DNA from: Baaleninema simplex PCC 7105
GTDB taxonomy: Bacteria > Cyanobacteriota > Cyanobacteriia > Cyanobacteriales > Geitlerinemataceae
DNA length: 33,373 bases
NCBI RefSeq assembly: GCF_000332355.1
Contig: NZ_KB235958.1
Span: 3,935,310-3,968,682 of the forward strand
Direction: 5' to 3'
This document shows, piece after piece, positions 27,401-33,373 of this stretch (positions are counted from its first letter, which is position 1; each line of letters opens with the position of its first letter). The notes beneath the pieces were generated by a model. It made no database searches. It was given only the letters and a program-made list of their open reading frames with translations, and had not been told where the DNA came from. Both the position numbers and the translations under genes were made by a program.

Positions 27401-30400
27401 TTGTTGAAACCCAATAAAATCCCTTCAAGGGATTGAAACTATTTACCGTTGATCGGCCCTTCTATTTGCATCGCGTTGAAACCCAATAAAATCCCTTCAA
27501 GGGATTGAAACAACTCGCAACTATACTTTGCATCGCGTTGAAACCCAATAAAATCCCTTCAAGGGATTGAAACGAGATCTACAACCGGGACAAACGGTTG
27601 AAAGAGGAGTACGTTGAAACCCAATAAAATCCCTTCAAGGGATTGAAACCTCGATGCTTTTTGGGCGACTTTAGCTGATACCCAAGTTGAAACCCAATAA
27701 AATCCCTTCAAGGGATTGAAACGAGAACGATCTCGAGGCGGGCAACAAAATTATCGATCACCTCGGTTGAAACCCAATAAAATCCCTTCAAGGGATTGAA
27801 ACAATCCCAACACATCTCCACGCACCCACCGAGACAAGTTGAAACCCAATAAAATCCCTTCAAGGGATTGAAACGAGAACGGTTAATACCATGATTCTAT
27901 GTCTTCCTCGCGTTGAAACCCAATAAAATCCCTTCAAGGGATTGAAACGATCGCGACGGACGGCTCGGGTTTGGCGATCGGCGGTTGAAACCCAATAAAA
28001 TCCCTTCAAGGGATTGAAACTTGTCCGGGCTTAAGTGAAACCCGGACGCGGCGATGTTGAAACCCAATAAAATCCCTTCAAGGGATTGAAACGGGACGTT
28101 GGATGTGGGGCGTTCCCGCGAGGCGAGCGTTGAAACCCAATAAAATCCCTTCAAGGGATTGAAACTTTATACTGAGTTTTTATATACTGCGGTCTCCCGA
28201 GTTGAAACCCAATAAAATCCCTTCAAGGGATTGAAACAAGGAGAGTAAATCATATCCGGGGCAACTTACCCGGGTTGAAACCCAATAAAATCCCTTCAAG
28301 GGATTGAAACGTCGTCGAACGTATGCTCGCCCACAAATAACTCGCGTTGAAACCCAATAAAATCCCTTCAAGGGATTGAAACGGGTATGTGTTGGTGAGA
28401 TAGTTCACACCAAGGATGGTTGAAACCCAATAAAATCCCTTCAAGGGATTGAAACATTACGGACGTACACCGCCTCGAATCAGACCCTTAAGTTGAAACC
28501 CAATAAAATCCCTTCAAGGGATTGAAACGAAACGCTTATCTCTTATGGTGTCGTCCCCAACGAGTTGAAACCCAATAAAATCCCTTCAAGGGATTGAAAC
28601 AAGGCTCAGCGTCATCTGTTGGGCGTCCGTATCGGTTGAAACCCAATAAAATCCCTTCAAGGGATTGAAACGAGTTCCGTCTGTTTGGAAGCGCAACCAC
28701 CGAGGATGTTGAAACCCAATAAAATCCCTTCAAGGGATTGAAACATCAATCGCGATATCCGTGTATTGGCGAGAATATTCTGTTGAAACCCAATAAAATC
28801 CCTTCAAGGGATTGAAACGGGATATTGCCATCTGAAGCGTCGTCGTTTTCCGTTGAAACCCAATAAAATCCCTTCAAGGGATTGAAACAGCTCTAATCTG
28901 TAATCGGGCTGTAACAGTTACAAAGTTGAAACCCAATAAAATCCCTTCAAGGGATTGAAACGTCAATGGCTTCCGTGTTGGCTTCGGAGAAAAAGGTTGA
29001 AACCCAATAAAATCCCTTCAAGGGATTGAAACTCGAGATGACTGTTGCGTCGATCGTTTGCGCGGTTGGTTGAAACCCAATAAAATCCCTTCAAGGGATT
29101 GAAACAAGTAGTCGCGTCCGACCTTGAATTTCCGCCCTGTTGAAACCCAATAAAATCCCTTCAAGGGATTGAAACGAGATCGCTGTTCATACCAGCCCCG
29201 CCGCCATGCGGTTGAAACCCAATAAAATCCCTTCAAGGGATTGAAACGCAGGAACTAACAAGCATCGAATTTCCCTTTACAAGTTGAAACCCAATAAAAT
29301 CCCTTCAAGGGATTGAAACGATCGGGATTTCTTCGCTAAGCGCCTCGAAAATATCCTGTTGAAACCCAATAAAATCCCTTCAAGGGATTGAAACCCGTAT
29401 TTAGCCAGTATGGAGCTTATCAGGACGGCGGTTGAAACCCAATAAAATCCCTTCAAGGGATTGAAACAAAATTCCCCCGATCGCCAAGCCGAAACCGACA
29501 CCGTTGAAACCCAATAAAATCCCTTCAAGGGATTGAAACAGGATTGTACGAAGGAATCCCGAACAGATCGAACGTTGAAACCCAATAAAATCCCTTCAAG
29601 GGATTGAAACCTATCACTCCTGCGATGGCGGTATCGACACCGCAGGGTTGAAACCCAATAAAATCCCTTCAAGGGATTGAAACCGATGGATGGCAGAGCG
29701 TCACCTTTCGATCGATTACGCCTCGTTGAAACCCAATAAAATCCCTTCAAGGGATTGAAACCGGTTGTATGACGACACGAAGGCTGAGATTGGACTCGTT
29801 GAAACCCAATAAAATCCCTTCAAGGGATTGAAACGCGGCATTTATCCTCGTGCATGGGATGCGAACGGGTTGAAACCCAATAAAATCCCTTCAAGGGATT
29901 GAAACAAAGACGATCGAACTCGATCGCCACGAGCGCATCGTTGAAACCCAATAAAATCCCTTCAAGGGATTGAAACGATCGAAACTCCGAGATCTGGAAT
30001 CGAGCGAGACGTTGAAACCCAATAAAATCCCTTCAAGGGATTGAAACGTAAAACTCCGAATCTGGTGACGGGGCGGGTCGAGTTGAAACCCAATAAAATC
30101 CCTTCAAGGGATTGAAACTTTTAAGTAGATCCTTGAGCGAGTATCCTTCTCTCGTTGAAACCCAATAAAATCCCTTCAAGGGATTGAAACGGCTGAAATA
30201 GGAGCGTTGGGAGTTTCGAGCGCATCGCGTTGAAACCCAATAAAATCCCTTCAAGGGATTGAAACGGTGTTTCTCTCGGGTTGGGGCACGGGGGGGCGAT
30301 CGTTGAAACCCAATAAAATCCCTTCAAGGGATTGAAACCGATTCCGGTTCGGGGTATTCGGTATCTGCGATATGCGAGTTGAAACCCAATAAAATCCCTT

Positions 30401-30593
30401 CAAGGGATTGAAACGGCGACCACAGCCAGATCGACAACTGAAACGGGAGTTGAAACCCAATAAAATCCCTTCAAGGGATTGAAACGGATGTTTGAGTTTG
30501 GCGAGAAAGATCTCGATGAAAGTTGAAACCCAATAAAATCCCTTCAAGGGATTGAAACGAGCTTCCGATATTGTTGCGTATTCGGATCGTAAG

Positions 30594-30630
30594 GTTGAAA
30601 ACCAATAAAATCCCTTCAAGGGATTGAAAC
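30594..30630 (+). repeat. Only variant repeat seen (repeat 222)
   Basis: Position 8 of the repeat is A instead of C (GTTGAAAACC). The hairpin and handle are unchanged, so processing should not suffer. Confidence 0.85.
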
Positions 30631-33278
30631 CGATCGCCCCTGTCGTTGAGAGTCCGGCAATCGCGGTTGAAACCCAATAAAATCCCTTCAAGGGATTGAA
30701 ACGAAATGCTGGAGCTTTACGAAGCTCCCAACCGGAGTTGAAACCCAATAAAATCCCTTCAAGGGATTGAAACGAAGCCTTCAAGCTTCGTGGAATGATG
30801 CTTATCGGTTGAAACCCAATAAAATCCCTTCAAGGGATTGAAACAGAAACTTCATCAGTCCGTGAGCGTCAGGCTTTGTTGAAACCCAATAAAATCCCTT
30901 CAAGGGATTGAAACCGATTGGTTGGGGTATGTGTTGGTGAGATAATTCACGGTTGAAACCCAATAAAATCCCTTCAAGGGATTGAAACAATTTTTGAAGC
31001 CGCAAAATCGATTTTCGGAGAAGATGTTGAAACCCAATAAAATCCCTTCAAGGGATTGAAACCCGACAATGGGACGCCAGAATACGCGGCTTTTTCGTTG
31101 AAACCCAATAAAATCCCTTCAAGGGATTGAAACGTGAAAATCTCGAACCTTGTCCCTGACTTCGACGGCGGTTGAAACCCAATAAAATCCCTTCAAGGGA
31201 TTGAAACTCGTGAATAAGTTCCCCCACAACGCCAGACACCGTTGAAACCCAATAAAATCCCTTCAAGGGATTGAAACGTTCTTGCACGGCAAGGTCTAGC
31301 AAGCGATCGACCCCGTTGAAACCCAATAAAATCCCTTCAAGGGATTGAAACACCTGGGAGGGCATCGATCGTGACGCCTGGGATTGGGTTGAAACCCAAT
31401 AAAATCCCTTCAAGGGATTGAAACCAATTTCTTCGACACGAACGGCGGTTTGCTGCCTGCGATCTCGTTGAAACCCAATAAAATCCCTTCAAGGGATTGA
31501 AACTAGACAGTTGCGAAAGCATTGCCGAGGAATTCCTGGCTCAAGTTGAAACCCAATAAAATCCCTTCAAGGGATTGAAACCTCCTATTTAACAACACTG
31601 AGAACACGAACGGACTCCCAGTTGAAACCCAATAAAATCCCTTCAAGGGATTGAAACATTCAGTGTTGCGTGTTCGGCGGGTTTGATTTGAATGCGTTGA
31701 AACCCAATAAAATCCCTTCAAGGGATTGAAACAGCAATCGGGCAATTTGCGGGTGGATTGCCAGCGCTGCCAGGTTGAAACCCAATAAAATCCCTTCAAG
31801 GGATTGAAACGAGCAATTCCGACCTCGGTTCCGCCGCGTTGTGAGGTTGAAACCCAATAAAATCCCTTCAAGGGATTGAAACTCGTCGTGACACAGTAAC
31901 CCCATTTTTGAGGACGTCTCGTTGAAACCCAATAAAATCCCTTCAAGGGATTGAAACGGAAGGCTGAACTCGATCGCCCCGTGTTCGAGCGTTGAAACCC
32001 AATAAAATCCCTTCAAGGGATTGAAACGTAAAAGCTGAGAACCCGGACACTGATAACGATACGTTCGAGTTGAAACCCAATAAAATCCCTTCAAGGGATT
32101 GAAACCTCAAGGGAAAAAGGACGGGGTGGCGATGCACCTCGGTTGAAACCCAATAAAATCCCTTCAAGGGATTGAAACACACGAGTCGGATACCCGTTCG
32201 ACCCATGAATTTCCAAAGTTGAAACCCAATAAAATCCCTTCAAGGGATTGAAACAGGGCGAGGCAGCGCTTCACTTTGCCGTAGTCAACTGTTGAAACCC
32301 AATAAAATCCCTTCAAGGGATTGAAACTGCGACCGTCTCGCCCGGCGGCGACAACTGCCGACAATGTTGAAACCCAATAAAATCCCTTCAAGGGATTGAA
32401 ACATTTTGAATAATGTCTAGTTGATTTTTTGCGAGAGGTTGAAACCCAATAAAATCCCTTCAAGGGATTGAAACCTACCAAGCTGGGACGAACATCAAAC
32501 CGCCATTGTTGAAACCCAATAAAATCCCTTCAAGGGATTGAAACGGGCAAATCCTCGCCGATCGAGATCGACAGCGAGAAGTTGAAACCCAATAAAATCC
32601 CTTCAAGGGATTGAAACGAAGCATTTAATGCACAAGTCCAGCTCGGGGAATGTTGAAACCCAATAAAATCCCTTCAAGGGATTGAAACCGAGTCAACGGA
32701 CTTTGGTTTGACGGTGACGACTGGGTTGAAACCCAATAAAATCCCTTCAAGGGATTGAAACAGAGAATTTCTCTCGTAAGGCTTCGAGCGCTTCCGTTGA
32801 AACCCAATAAAATCCCTTCAAGGGATTGAAACAACTTCTCGCTCTTCTTCCTCAGTGAGCGATCGCACGTTGAAACCCAATAAAATCCCTTCAAGGGATT
32901 GAAACTTTCCTCAAAACCGATCGCAACTGATGAGTAGCGGAGTTGAAACCCAATAAAATCCCTTCAAGGGATTGAAACCGAGTTGACAATTACTGCCTCG
33001 ACGGGTGGGACGGGTTGAAACCCAATAAAATCCCTTCAAGGGATTGAAACAAGAGCGGGGTGTTCCACTCGTCTGAACTGACGCGGTAACGAAGTTGAAA
33101 CCCAATAAAATCCCTTCAAGGGATTGAAACTTTAACGTTTTACTCGAGTCGTTGCGGCGCACGTACCGCGGTTGAAACCCAATAAAATCCCTTCAAGGGA
33201 TTGAAACGAGACCTCGACGACAACACCCTCGATACCGAGATGTTGAAACCCAATAAAATCCCTTCAAGGGATTGAAAC

Positions 33279-33373
33279 ATTGCGCCAAAGCACTCAGATC
33301 GGCGCGGTTAGCGGTACTTAAACAAATTTCAAGCCCAAACCAAGCCAAAACGCGCTTTGTGAGCGGCAAACAG
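33279..33373. other. Sequence after the last repeat
   Basis: 95 bp to the window end with no repeat, although one would be expected within about 43 bp if the array continued. No gene, terminator or degenerate repeat is apparent. Either the trailer side of the array or an insertion that interrupts it. Confidence 0.6.

Larger units (their letters stand above)
14507..33278 (+). CRISPR. Type I-D CRISPR array, 258 repeats by hand count
   Basis: The 37-bp repeat begins GTTGAAACCCAATAAAATCC and ends CTTCAAGGGATTGAAAC. Its core AATCCCTT-C-AAGGGATT is palindromic (Cas6 hairpin), with the 8-nt handle ATTGAAAC at the 3' end. First repeat 14507-14543, last 33242-33278. I listed every start by hand: 258 repeats and 257 spacers, repeat-to-repeat distance 62-80 bp, spacers 25-43 bp, mean about 36. 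Only one variant repeat was seen (30594-30630), and the last repeat is not degenerate. The leader lies on the cas2 side, so the newest spacers are at low coordinates. Several spacer pairs are related to each other, and AT-rich spacers come in blocks. The count should be confirmed by program. Confidence 0.98.

Noticed and set aside
14444-33162. Many minus-strand open frames of 60-177 codons with repeated words such as NPLKGFYWVST and SLEGILLGFN
   Set aside because: They are translations of the CRISPR repeat, which has no stop in two of its reverse frames. Their periodicity is that of the repeats, with no ribosome sites or family resemblance.

Overview
The window looks cyanobacterial. The HIP1 octamer GCGATCGC is frequent, and the main locus is the cyanobacterial form of a type I-D CRISPR-Cas system. 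I cannot name the species.

Layout. (1) 1-1828: an ISL3-family transposase, broken by a frameshift and cut by the window edge, abuts a short reading-frame remnant that may be the tail of a second csc2. Behind it stands an intact second csc1, outside the main operon. (2) 1893-2831: an RHH-WYL regulator on the minus strand. (3) 2832-3237: a gene-poor stretch that appears to hold a tiny crRNA-like gene on the minus strand, with a sigma70-type promoter, two degenerate CRISPR repeats around a pseudo-spacer, and an intrinsic terminator. (4) 3238-3444: a small winged-helix protein. (5) 3580-10424: the effector operon cas10d (with an internal cas11d start), csc2, csc1 and cas3. (6) 10423-11026: a MITE-like palindromic element and a reverse-strand gene of unknown function, which split the cas locus. 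(7) 11178-14243: cas6, cas4, a pair of 59-bp direct repeats, cas1 and cas2. (8) 14244-14506: leader. (9) 14507-33278: a very large CRISPR array, 258 repeats of 37 bp by hand count with 257 spacers, followed by 95 bp with nothing recognisable.

How it works together. Cas1, Cas2 and Cas4 would add spacers at the leader end. Cas6 would cut the repeat hairpin to leave an ATTGAAAC handle. Csc1, Csc2, Cas10d and Cas11d would form the surveillance complex, with the HD nuclease in Cas10d and the helicase in Cas3, which has no HD domain here. The WYL and winged-helix proteins and the crRNA-like RNA are candidate regulators.

Main leads: the crRNA-like gene at about 2943-3089 (CreR/CreA-like); the remnant of a second I-D effector set; an intrinsic terminator inside spacer 95; three pairs of spacers that appear to sample related protospacers; and blocks of AT-rich spacers in the array.
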